64,000 nucleotides of DNA. Origin: JAICUY01 sp038250515 (GTDB lineage Bacteria > Chloroflexota > Limnocylindria > QHBO01). The stretch covers positions 1-64,000 of the forward strand of contig JBBSCG010000003.1 of NCBI GenBank assembly GCA_038250515.1, given 5' to 3'. The notes under the pieces were generated by a model. That model ran no database searches, had not been told where the DNA came from, and was given only the letters and a program-made list of their open reading frames with translations. The number at the start of each line of letters is the position of its first letter. The stretch's first letter is position 1. The position numbers and the translations under genes are program-made. Below, piece after piece: positions 1 to 8,300 of the stretch.

Positions 1-90
1 GAGCGGGCTGCGCTCGAGCACGCCCTCCCAGAATCGGTAAGCGAGCTGATTGACGGCGTCGTTCGGGTCGAGATTCGGGTCGGCGGGCAC
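1..90 (-). CDS. N-terminal end of a protein, possibly DUF885 family (runs off the window)
   Basis: Thirty codons are open to the left window edge. The start is a GTG at 90, chosen because an AGGAG lies about 8 bases upstream. The visible residues contain DPNLDPNDAVNQLAYRFWE followed by GVLERSPL, which resembles the first helix of DUF885-type putative peptidases (residues around a 'W-E-x-L-L-E-x-x-P' pattern). It is probably the last gene of an operon with the DNA ligase and acetyltransferase, as the gap to the acetyltransferase stop is only 42 bases. The family assignment rests on a short stretch and is tentative; the coding call itself is firmer. Confidence 0.5.
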   Translation of the reverse strand, partial: MPADPNLDPNDAVNQLAYRFWEGVLERSPL

Positions 91-132
91 GCGCTGATCT
101 CCTGGTTCGCGTTGGTTCGTGAATCGCAAAGT

Positions 133-684
133 CTAGCGACCGATGCGGCGGATGACGCGTGCCGGATTTCCGGCGACCACGGTGCGCGGCTCCACATCGC
201 GCGTCACCACCGCACCCGCACCAACCACGGCCTCGCTGCCGATCGTCACGCCCGGCAGCACGATCACTCCCCCGCCCAGCCACGCGCCCTCCCCGATGCT
301 GATCGGCCTGCCCGATTCCCATTGCTCACGGCGGCGCTTCGCGTCGATCGGGTGGGTCGCGGTCAGCAGCTGCACGTTCGGAGCGATCTGCACGTCGCTG
401 CCGATCTCGATCGGATTGACGTCCAGGAAGATGGCACCGAAGTTCACGAAGCTGCGGGCACCGATCCGGACGTTGTAGCCATAATCACAGTGGAACGGCG
501 GCTCGATATACGTGCGCTGCCCGAGCGCCCCCAGCAGCTCACGCAGCAGGCCCGCTCGGCGATCAGCATCCGCCGACGACGTCGCGTTGAACTGCTCGAG
601 CAGGAGCCGGCAGCGCAGCCGCTCGGCGTTGAGCTCCGGCTCGTTGGCGATGTAATCCTCGCCGCGCAGCATCCGGGCCTTCAT
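133..684 (-). CDS. Sugar O-acetyltransferase of the maltose acetyltransferase/NodL type
   Basis: A 183-residue protein, the usual length for Maa/LacA/NodL enzymes, which move an acetyl group from acetyl-CoA to a sugar hydroxyl in the cytoplasm. The N-terminal helical Mac domain (KARMLRGEDYIANEPEL) is followed by a left-handed beta-helix of hexapeptide repeats, with the substrate/CoA region GYNVRIGARSFVNFG, the conserved TATHPIDAKRR segment carrying the catalytic His, and the typical ending VVAGNPARVIRRI. The start at 684 is preceded by GAGGAGGAG five bases upstream; an in-frame ATG at 702 is less well placed. It lies 29 bases downstream of the ligase gene, so the two are likely co-transcribed. 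The acceptor sugar cannot be read from the sequence. Confidence 0.9.
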   Translation of the reverse strand: MKARMLRGEDYIANEPELNAERLRCRLLLEQFNATSSADADRRAGLLRELLGALGQRTYIEPPFHCDYGYNVRIGARSFVNFGAIFLDVNPIEIGSDVQIAPNVQLLTATHPIDAKRRREQWESGRPISIGEGAWLGGGVIVLPGVTIGSEAVVGAGAVVTRDVEPRTVVAGNPARVIRRIGR

Positions 685-713
685 GCTCTCCTCCTCGCCC
701 ATCGCGAAGGCGC

Positions 714-1796
714 TCAGCCGCCGAACAGGTCGGAGAGCAGCGCCGGCGGCGTCTCGTCGAGCTGATCGTAGCGGCACGAGTCCGGCGATCGGTCGGGCCG
801 CCAGCGCTTGAAGGTGCTGGCGTGGCGGAATCGGTCGCCCTGCAGGTGGTCGAAGGCCACCTCGCAGACCAGCTCCGGCCGCAGCGGCTGCCACGACAGG
901 TCCTTGCCGCGATTCCAGCGCGAGGTCGCCCCCGGCAGACGCTGTCCTGACGCCTCGGCCTCCATCGAAGCCGATGCCCACGACTCCCACGGATGTCCGT
1001 CGAGCGCATTCAGGCGATAGGGCTCCAGGAAACCGACGAGCTCGCGCCGCTTCTCGTTGGTGAACGAAGAGGTGACGCCCACGTGCTGCAGCTGCCCGGC
1101 GGCGTTCCACAGCCCCAGCAGCAGCGAGCCGATCATGCTTCCGGGCCCGTTCTTGTGCCAGCGGAAGCCGGCCACCACGCAGTCGGCGGTACGCAGGTGC
1201 TTGATCTTGATCATCGCCCGCTGCCCGGGCTGGTAGCGCAGGTCACCGCGCTTGGCCACCACGCCGTCGAGGCCCGCGCCTTCGAAGACCTCGAACCAGC
1301 GCTGTGCCGTCTCGACCGAATCGGTCGCAGGCGTGAGCAGGACCGATTCCGGCGCGTCCGCCAGAACACGTTCAAGGCGCCTACGTCGTTCCGTCAACGG
1401 CGCGTCGCGCAGGTCGTCGTCGCCATCGGCCAGGAGGTCGAAGGCCACGAACGAAGCGGGCGTCTCCAACGCCAGCATGCGCACCCGGGACGCGGCCGGA
1501 TGAATGCGAAGCAGCAGCGATTCGAAGTCGAGGCCACCGTCGCGCGCGATCACGATCTCCCCGTCGAGCACGAACCGCGAACGCGTCACCGCCCGCAACG
1601 GCTCGATGAGCTCCGGGAAGTATCGGTCGAGTGGCTTCAGGTCGCGCGATTGCAGATACAGCTCATCGCCGTCGCGAAAGATGAGGGCCCGAAAGCCATC
1701 CCATTTCGGCTCGTACAGCCAGCCGCCGCCGTCGGGGATGCTCGGCTGTGACTTGGCCAGCATCGGTTCAATGGGCGGCGCAATCGGAAAGGCCAT
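714..1796 (-). CDS. ATP-dependent DNA ligase, LigC-like
   Basis: A 360-residue ligase that seals nicks in DNA using ATP. Motif I is EPKWDGFRAL with Lys31 as the predicted adenylated residue. The nucleotidyltransferase domain continues through VLDGEIVI (motif III), LDGVVAKRGDLRYQPG (motif IV) and the K-x-K-H motif V (MIKIKHLR), and ends with an OB-fold domain containing ELVCEVAFDHLQGDRFRH. There is no polymerase or phosphoesterase domain, so it resembles the stand-alone LigC of actinobacteria rather than full LigD. It starts 45 bases from the divergent beta-CASP gene and is followed by the acetyltransferase. A role in repair or stationary-phase end joining is inferred from the family; no Ku gene is in the window. 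Confidence 0.92.
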   Translation of the reverse strand: MAFPIAPPIEPMLAKSQPSIPDGGGWLYEPKWDGFRALIFRDGDELYLQSRDLKPLDRYFPELIEPLRAVTRSRFVLDGEIVIARDGGLDFESLLLRIHPAASRVRMLALETPASFVAFDLLADGDDDLRDAPLTERRRRLERVLADAPESVLLTPATDSVETAQRWFEVFEGAGLDGVVAKRGDLRYQPGQRAMIKIKHLRTADCVVAGFRWHKNGPGSMIGSLLLGLWNAAGQLQHVGVTSSFTNEKRRELVGFLEPYRLNALDGHPWESWASASMEAEASGQRLPGATSRWNRGKDLSWQPLRPELVCEVAFDHLQGDRFRHASTFKRWRPDRSPDSCRYDQLDETPPALLSDLFGG

Positions 1797-1841
1797 GCGG
1801 CGATGATACGGGCATACTCCGGCGAGGTAGAAGGAGAAAGC

Positions 1842-3353
1842 ATGGGGATCGAGATCCAGTTCCTGGGCGCGGTCGGCACCGTCACCGGCTCGCAGTACCT
1901 GGTCAGCGTCGGCGACCGCAAGATCCTGGTCGACTGCGGCATGTTCCAGGGCTCGCCCGACGAAATCGCGCGCAACCGGATTCCGTTTTCGTATGCGGCC
2001 GATAGGATCGACGCGCTGCTGCTGACCCATGCCCACCTCGATCATTGCGGCCGCATCCCGGCGCTGGTCAAGGCCGGCTACCGCGGGCCGATCCATGCCA
2101 CGGGTGGAACCCTCGATCTCGCTGACATCGTGCTCCGCGACTCGGCCAAGCTCCAGGAGGAGGCCGAGAACCGCTGGCGCCGGCACCATCCGGTCGAGGA
2201 TGCCTCGAAGGCCGACGCGGACGAAGCGGCCGAGGCCGAAACGCAGCAGCCGATGCCGGAGAAGATGCGCAACGCGAAGCCCGAGGCGCGCTCCGAGAGT
2301 CGCGAGGCGATCTACACCGTCGCCGACGTCGAGCAGGCGATCACCCAGTTCAAGCCTGCCGACTACGACGCTCCCTTCGCAGTGACCGATGGAGTGACCG
2401 CCACCTTCCGCGATGCGGGCCACATCCTGGGCTCGGCGATCATCGAGCTTGCGTTGACCGATGGCGGTGAGCAGCTGACGGTCGTCTTCTCCGGCGACCT
2501 CGGCCGCGACCACACGCCGATCCTGCGCGACCCGACGCCCATCGCCCACGCCGACTACGTGCTGGTCGAGTCGACCTACGGCAATCGCGAGCACGCACCC
2601 CAGGAAGAGGCGGTGAACGAGCTGGTCGCGGCCATCAACGAGGTGGCCTCCGGCCGCGGCGTTCTGCTGGTGCCGTCCTTCGCCATCGGTCGCACCCAGG
2701 AGTTCGTGTGGGTGGTCGATGAGCTGCTGCGCCAGGGGCGCATCCAGCACCTGCCACTCTTCCTCGACTCACCGATGGCGTCCCGCGCCAGCGACGTCTA
2801 CCTGCGTCACCCCGAGGACTACGACGAAGGGACCTCGAAGCTGCTGCAATCGGGCGATTCGCCGCTCGAGTATCCCGGCGAGACGTACACCAACAGCGTC
2901 GAGCAGTCGAAGTCGATCCCTCACGCCAAGCGGCCGATCATGGTCGTCGCGTCCTCGGGGATGCTCACCGGCGGACGGATCGTGCATCACCTCAAGGACT
3001 TTTTGCCGGACCCGAGCTGCACGTTGCTGTTCATCGGCTACCAGGGCGAGGGCACGCTGGGACGCCACATCCAGGAGGGTGGCAAGACGGCGCGCCTCGA
3101 CCGGCAGGAGTACCCGGTGCGCTGCCGGGTTCGCTCGATCTCCGGCTTCAGCGCACATGCCGACGAGCACGAGCTGCAGGCGTGGCTGTCGCATTTCGCC
3201 GCGGCTGGATCCCGCAACAACGGAGAGCCGAAGAAGATCTTCATCGTCCATGGCGACCCGGACGCGGCGGAGGCACTGGCCACGCGCGTTCGCGATGAGC
3301 TCCACATGGACGCACACGTACCCCAATACGAGGAGCGCGTCACACTGGCCTGA
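1842..3353 (+). CDS. Metallo-beta-lactamase/beta-CASP RNA-processing nuclease-like protein
   Basis: A 503-residue member of the Ysh1/CPSF-73-like branch of beta-CASP hydrolases, which cut RNA with two zinc ions. The metal motif is LTHAHLDHCGRIP (His63, His65, Asp67, His68), followed by DAGHILGSA and the SGDLGRD aspartate, then the beta-CASP segment with SFAIGRTQEF, VVASSGMLTGGR and GFSAHADEHEL, and a C-terminal VHGDPDAAEAL. A charged insertion of about 70 residues (roughly 105-175, rich in Glu/Ala/Arg) sits between the motif-2 and motif-3 regions. The start at 1842 has AAGGAGAAAG just upstream. No KH or C-terminal RNase J domain is present. The RNA target is unknown. Confidence 0.92.
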   Translation: MGIEIQFLGAVGTVTGSQYLVSVGDRKILVDCGMFQGSPDEIARNRIPFSYAADRIDALLLTHAHLDHCGRIPALVKAGYRGPIHATGGTLDLADIVLRDSAKLQEEAENRWRRHHPVEDASKADADEAAEAETQQPMPEKMRNAKPEARSESREAIYTVADVEQAITQFKPADYDAPFAVTDGVTATFRDAGHILGSAIIELALTDGGEQLTVVFSGDLGRDHTPILRDPTPIAHADYVLVESTYGNREHAPQEEAVNELVAAINEVASGRGVLLVPSFAIGRTQEFVWVVDELLRQGRIQHLPLFLDSPMASRASDVYLRHPEDYDEGTSKLLQSGDSPLEYPGETYTNSVEQSKSIPHAKRPIMVVASSGMLTGGRIVHHLKDFLPDPSCTLLFIGYQGEGTLGRHIQEGGKTARLDRQEYPVRCRVRSISGFSAHADEHELQAWLSHFAAAGSRNNGEPKKIFIVHGDPDAAEALATRVRDELHMDAHVPQYEERVTLA

Positions 3354-3375
3354 CCCGCGTCTGACATCTCATCTA

Positions 3376-3401
3376 CCACCGCGACTGTGGACGTGCGGTG
3401 G
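3376..3401 (+). terminator. Hairpin after the beta-CASP gene
   Basis: CCACCGC (3376-3382) pairs with GCGGTGG (3395-3401) around a 12-base loop, 22 bases after the stop codon. There is no T run, so it is either a weak terminator or a 3'-end protecting stem. The word GGTGGATAA recurs at 3430-3438 inside a second small hairpin (GGTGG/CCACC). Confidence 0.4.
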
Positions 3402-3477
3402 ATAAGTCGACCAGGGCTCTCCAGATTGGTGGATAAACCACCTTGGCACACGGTTGACGCGCCGCTATCGTTGAAAG

Positions 3478-3546
3478 CGTCCCGAAGGGGCCAACGAGAC
3501 TTGGAGATTGCATCAAGAGTCGGCGAGGTTCCTTCGGGGCGTTTTT
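3478..3546 (+). terminator. Terminator-like stem with long loop and T run
   Basis: CGTCCCGAAGG (3478-3488) pairs with CCTTCGGGGCG (3531-3541) with a single T:G wobble, around a loop of about 42 bases, and five Ts follow at 3542-3546. This is the best Rho-independent terminator shape in the 3354-3709 gap. The long loop leaves open that it is an attenuator or the 3' end of a small RNA rather than a simple terminator. Confidence 0.45.
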
Positions 3547-3623
3547 GTGTGCCGAGAACCAGCGGCTGCCAGGGCCGCTCGTACAGCACGAATGGTCGCG
3601 ACAGAGTAAGAATGCTTCCGATG

Positions 3624-3653
3624 CGACCCCGCCGAAGGATTTCGGCGGGGTCG
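3624..3653 (+). promoter_or_regulatory. Perfect 13-bp hairpin upstream of the sigma factor gene
   Basis: CGACCCCGCCGAA (3624-3636) and TTCGGCGGGGTCG (3641-3653) form a perfect stem with a four-base loop, 57 bases upstream of the sigma factor start. It lacks a T run. It could terminate read-through, act in the 5' leader of the sigma factor mRNA, or be a protein-binding palindrome. The rest of the 3354-3709 gap shows no coding potential that I can support. Confidence 0.45.
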
Positions 3654-3709
3654 AGCGTCTAATCATCGACACGTGGCCGCAGAACGGCCGAACGATGAGG
3701 AACCGCTCG

Positions 3710-4258
3710 ATGAGAAGCGCTCCCGCGACCTGGGGCAGCCCGATGCCAAGTCTCACGCGACTCTTCGAGGACCAGCTCGCGTTTCGCGATTGGTACGACC
3801 GCACGCTGCCGCGCGTCTACCGCTACCTGCTCTCGCGCTGCTCGGGTGACACTGCCCTCGCCGAGGAGCTGACGCAGCAGACCTTTGTCGAGGCCGTGCG
3901 CCGCGCGGATCGCTTCGACGGCCGCTCGGACGTCGTGACCTGGCTGTGTGCCATTGCGCGCAACAAGCTGGTCGACCACTGCCGCCGCTCCGGTCGCGAC
4001 CAGCGCCGGCACGACCAGCTGGTGGTGCTGGACGGCGGCGGCGACTGGCACCAGAGCGAAACGCGCGACGCAGTTGAGCGCGCGTTGGATCGGCTGCCGG
4101 GAGATCAGCGGCTCGCGCTCATCTTCCGCTACCTCGACCAAATGCACGTCCGCGACGTCGCCGGCGCCCTCGGGCGCAGCGAATCCGCCACCGAATCCCT
4201 ACTCAGCCGCGCCCGTGAGGGCTTCCGGCGCGCCTACGGGGCCCCAACCGATGCGTGA
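3710..4258 (+). CDS. ECF-type RNA polymerase sigma factor
   Basis: A 182-residue sigma-70 family factor that redirects RNA polymerase. Region 2 runs from about residue 28 (LPRVYRYLLSRCSGD through VVTWLCAIARNKLVDH), and region 4 is a helix-turn-helix near residues 125-175 (DRLPGDQRLALIFRYLDQM, VRDVAGALGRSESATESL). The start at 3710 is preceded by GAGGA about nine bases away; in-frame ATGs also exist at 3695 and 3743. Its stop overlaps the start of the next gene by 8 bases, the usual arrangement for a sigma factor and its regulator. The signal it answers is not evident. Confidence 0.9.
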   Translation: MRSAPATWGSPMPSLTRLFEDQLAFRDWYDRTLPRVYRYLLSRCSGDTALAEELTQQTFVEAVRRADRFDGRSDVVTWLCAIARNKLVDHCRRSGRDQRRHDQLVVLDGGGDWHQSETRDAVERALDRLPGDQRLALIFRYLDQMHVRDVAGALGRSESATESLLSRAREGFRRAYGAPTDA

Positions 4259-5345
4259 CGATCACCTCGCCCAGCTCCTGCACTCCCTGGATCACATCGC
4301 CGAGCCCGATGCGGTCTTCGCCGACGATCTGTTCGCGCGGTTGAGCTCAACGGCGGCGGCTCGCGCGCGCGGCCGCAGCCGCACGCCGTTCCTGTTGCTC
4401 GCAGCCACGCTGATGCTCGTGGCACTCGGCGGCGGCATGGCGCTCGGCAGCGGCCTGATCAAGTTGCCTGGGCTGTCGCGCGAGCCGCTGCCGGCTCCAA
4501 GCGCATCGGCGACGGCCACTTCCCTCCCCAGCGCCAGTGTGCAGGCGACCGTGTCCGCGGCCGTCAACAGTACCCCAAGCCCGATACCGGCTGCGACGCT
4601 CGCATCCGACCAGATCGTGCATTCCACGGTCGACGGCCTCGAGGTCCGCCGCTCGACCGGCATCGATGGCGAACGACTTGGCAGCATGGCGGCCGGGATG
4701 GAGGCCTTCGTCGTCGGAGGACCTCGCGAGGTCGATGGCTACAACTGGTACAAGCTGTCGGGCCTCGGGCTGCCGCCCAGCAGCGGCTGCGTCAGCGCCG
4801 AACAGACCGATCCCTTCGAATGCCCCGTCTGGGGAGGATGGGTCGCAGCGGGCGACAAGGACGGAACGCCATGGCTGGAGCCCAGCAGCCCCGACTGCCC
4901 ACCGTCGCCGATGAACCTCGAGGATCTGGGCCCCGGGCGCAGCGATCTGCAGCGGCTCGCCTGCTACGGAAACCAGACCATCACCTTCCGCGGTTGGTGG
5001 CCGAAGCTTCCACAGGATGCGGGTCTCGGCGGACTGTGCGAGGTCAGCGACCCGACTCCGCGCTGGCTTGTCTGCCAGAACATCAACTACAACCTGCTGG
5101 ACCCCTCGCCAAGCGGCGACGGACTCGGGCTCCTCAGGATCAGCATCAACCCCGCAACCGGCGTGACGATGCCCGAGCGCGGCCAGTGGGTCGAGGTCAC
5201 AGCACACCTCGATGATCCCGCCGCCGAGCAGTGCTACGACGCGGGGGCGAACTATCCGCCGGACGTCGATCCCGGTGAGCGAGTCCTCGACTGCCGTGGT
5301 CAGCTGGCCGTCGAATCGGTGAAGGTCGTGGACGGTATCTACTGA
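4251..5345 (+). CDS. Membrane-anchored sigma-factor partner (putative anti-sigma) with extracytoplasmic SH3-like region
   Basis: A 364-residue protein translationally coupled to the ECF sigma gene by an 8-base overlap. Residues 1-42 are a short cytoplasmic head (LLHSLDHIAEPDAVFADDLF), 45-68 form one transmembrane helix, and 70-120 are a Ser/Pro/Ala-rich linker. The exported part contains an SH3b-like segment (TVDGLEVRRSTGIDGERLG, then YNWYKLSGLG) and a Cys-rich C-terminal domain whose paired cysteines suggest disulfides. No zinc-binding HxxxCxxC anti-sigma motif is visible, so the anti-sigma role is inferred from position and topology only. Its last 7 bases overlap the convergent helicase gene. 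Confidence 0.75.
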   Translation: MRDDHLAQLLHSLDHIAEPDAVFADDLFARLSSTAAARARGRSRTPFLLLAATLMLVALGGGMALGSGLIKLPGLSREPLPAPSASATATSLPSASVQATVSAAVNSTPSPIPAATLASDQIVHSTVDGLEVRRSTGIDGERLGSMAAGMEAFVVGGPREVDGYNWYKLSGLGLPPSSGCVSAEQTDPFECPVWGGWVAAGDKDGTPWLEPSSPDCPPSPMNLEDLGPGRSDLQRLACYGNQTITFRGWWPKLPQDAGLGGLCEVSDPTPRWLVCQNINYNLLDPSPSGDGLGLLRISINPATGVTMPERGQWVEVTAHLDDPAAEQCYDAGANYPPDVDPGERVLDCRGQLAVESVKVVDGIY

Positions 5346-8300
5346 GCGCGCAGCAGCCAGGATCGGTAGGTGGGGCGGAAGCCGATCTCGCGCAGCGCAT
5401 CGGCCAGTGAGGACTCCGCCACCGGCAGGCGGTCGATCCGCTCCAGGCGAAGCTCGCGCATCGGTCCAGTGGGAGCCAGCAGGCGAGGAAGCGCCGACAG
5501 CGCGGCGCCGGCGACCTCGGCGTCGTCGAAGGCCGGCAGCCTGAGCAGCCCCCGACCGCCGCGCTCGACGTAGAGGGCCGGTGCGCCGTCGACCATGATC
5601 AGGTAGGCGCCCGGAACCCGCTGCAGCGGCAGCCGCTCCTCGTCATTGCGGCGTGGCCAGGGCAATGCGGCGCCGTACGGCTGGGCGGGGTCCGAAGCGG
5701 CGAGCAGCAGGACCGAGCGCTCGTCATCGTCGCGCGATACGCGCAAGCGGTCGACCGCTCCAGGCAGCGCGAACTGCGCCGCACCCAGGCCGTCGACGAA
5801 GTAGCCGCGCCGCACGCGCCCGGCCTCCTCCATGGCCTTGAGCACCGGATAGACCGATGCAAACCCACCGCCAATCCCCTCGGCCAGCACTGCCTCACGG
5901 GTCACCACACCGTGCCGCTCGAGCAGGGTGATCGCCGTGGCGTGCGACCGCTCGGTAGCGCTTCGCGCCTCGCCGACGAGATCGGCCACCAGCGACCAGC
6001 GTCCGGCGGCGCGCGGCGGCCCCAGCGAGACAAGACGGGGCGAACGGCGTGGAGACCGCGATCGGGAGCGTGGCAGCGACAGCGCGCGCAGCGCGGCGAA
6101 CGTGTCATTGGTCACCTCGCTCGCCCATACGAGATCCCACAGCGCGTCGAGCAGCTCGTCATCGCTGCCGGCATCGGGAACCGCGCTGCGCAGCTCGCGG
6201 AAGAACGTCGCGCCGCGGCGCTGCAGGTGCGCGCGGATGCGCTCGTGCAGCTCGCCCGCCGGGCGGTCGACGCCCTCGAACGCGCCGGCCGAGGCAAGCA
6301 GCTCGGCGCGGTCGCGGCGATAGAGCGCGATGCGGCCGTCGTCGCGGCCGACGGCGCCGCGGCCCAGCCAGACGACCTCGCCGGCAGAACCAAGCTCGTC
6401 GAGCAGGCGCGGCGTGTAGTCACGGAGGCGGGCACGAAGAACGTCGCGCTCGAGGATGGAGACCGGAATGGGATAGCCCTCGAGCTGGGCCACGACCTCC
6501 AGCAGCCGGTCATGGCCGCCTGCCCGCGACCCGATCCCCTGCCAGGCGGGCAGAAAGCGCGCGAGGGCCCCGGTCGGCACCGGCTCGACCTCGCGCCGCA
6601 GCCGTGCCAGCGAGCGGCGGCGCAGCGAACGCAGGACGTCGGCGTCTGAAAATTCGTGCTCCGTGCCGCCGGGTCGGAAGGCGCCCTCCAGCAAGGAGCC
6701 GGCGGCAACCAGCGCCCGCAGCCGCTCCTCGACCGTCGTGTGGCTTATGCCCCAGCGCGCCGCTGGCGCGGCGGCCGTGAACGGGGCATGTGAGCGTGCC
6801 CAGCGCAGAAGCAGCCCATCGAGCGGCGCGTCGGTCGCTGCCAGCCACGCCTCGGCCACGCCCGGCGGTGGGCTGACGCCAAGCGCATCGCGGTAGCGTG
6901 CCAGGTCCTCAATCGCTATCCAACGCTCCTCGCCGGCAATCCGGACCGTGACGGCGCGTCGGCCACGCCCCAGCGAGTCGAGGGCGGGCGCGATGTCAAT
7001 CCCGGCCCGCGCGGCAACTTCGTCCCCACGCAGGTCGCCCAGCCGCCGAAGGAGATCGTGGACGCCGTCGACCGTTCGTGCCCGGCGGCCGCCAACGAAC
7101 GCCTGGAGCTCGAGCTCGACCTCGGCGACGGCCTGCGGATCGAGCAGCTCACGCAGCTCCTCCTCGCCGAGCAGCTCGGCCAGCCGCTCGCGGTCGAGGG
7201 CCAGCGCCTGGGCACGCCGCTCGGCCAACGGCGCGTCGCCCTCGTACATGAAGGTACCGACGTAGTCGAACAGGAGCGAGGCGGCAAACGGCGAGGCGGA
7301 AGCCGTCTCGACCGAGACGATACGTACGCGTCGCGAACGGATATCGGCGAGCAGTGAGCGCAGCGCCGGCATGTCGAAGACGTCACGCAGCACCTCGCGG
7401 TACGTCTCGAGAATGATCGGAAAGGAGCCATAACGCGACGCCACGGCCAGCAGATTCGCGGACCGCTGGCGCTGCATCCATAGCGGCGTGCGCTGACCAG
7501 GCCGTCGTCGCGGCAGCAGCAGGGCGCGCGCCGCGTTTTCGCGGAAGCGTGCCGCGAACAGCGCCGAGCCACCCAGTGCATCGGTCAGCAGTGACTCGAC
7601 CTCGTCGGGATCGACCAGGACGTCGTCATCGATGCGGGCCTCATCGGCCTCCGGAAGACGAATCGCGATCCCGTCGTCGGACCAGATGGTCTGCACCTCG
7701 AGGCCGCGCTGCTGCAGCCGCGCCTCGATGGCCATGGCCCACGGCGCGTGCACGCGGCCGCCGAACGGCGATAGCAGGCAGACGCGCCAATCACCGAGCT
7801 CATCGCGGAAGCGCTCGATGACAATCGTCCGATCCGTCGGCAGCGCCCCAGTCGCCTCGCGCTGCTCGGCAAGGTACTGGACCAGGTTGGCCGCGGCCCG
7901 CGCGTCGAGGTCGCTGCCGCGCTGGAGGCGTTCGACAGCGTCGGCCTTCCCGTCCAGCTCACGCACGAACTGACCAATGGCCTTCCCCAGCTCGGCCGGT
8001 CGACCGATGGCGTCGCCGTGCCAGAACGGCATCTTGCCCGGCTCCCCGGGTGCCGGCGTGACGATGACGCGGTCCGGCTTGATCTCCTCGATGCGCCAGG
8101 TCGAGGCGCCGAGCATGAACGTCTCGCCCTCGCGCGATTCGTAGACCATCTCCTCGTCGAGCTCACCCACGCGTCTTCCGCCCTTGCCCTTGCCGTCATC
8201 GGGCAGGAACACGCCGTACAGTCCGCGGTCCGGAATGGTGCCGCCGGACGTGATGGCCACCACGCGAGCGTCGTTGCGGGCGCTGACCTCATCGGTGGCG

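Noticed and set aside
112..765. Long plus-strand frames over the acetyltransferase and ligase genes
   Set aside because: They mirror the minus-strand genes, have no protein-like motifs and arise from high GC at third positions.
3354..3709. Known riboswitch class
   Set aside because: No consensus of a common class (TPP, cobalamin, SAM, glycine, c-di-GMP) could be matched; only generic stems are supported.
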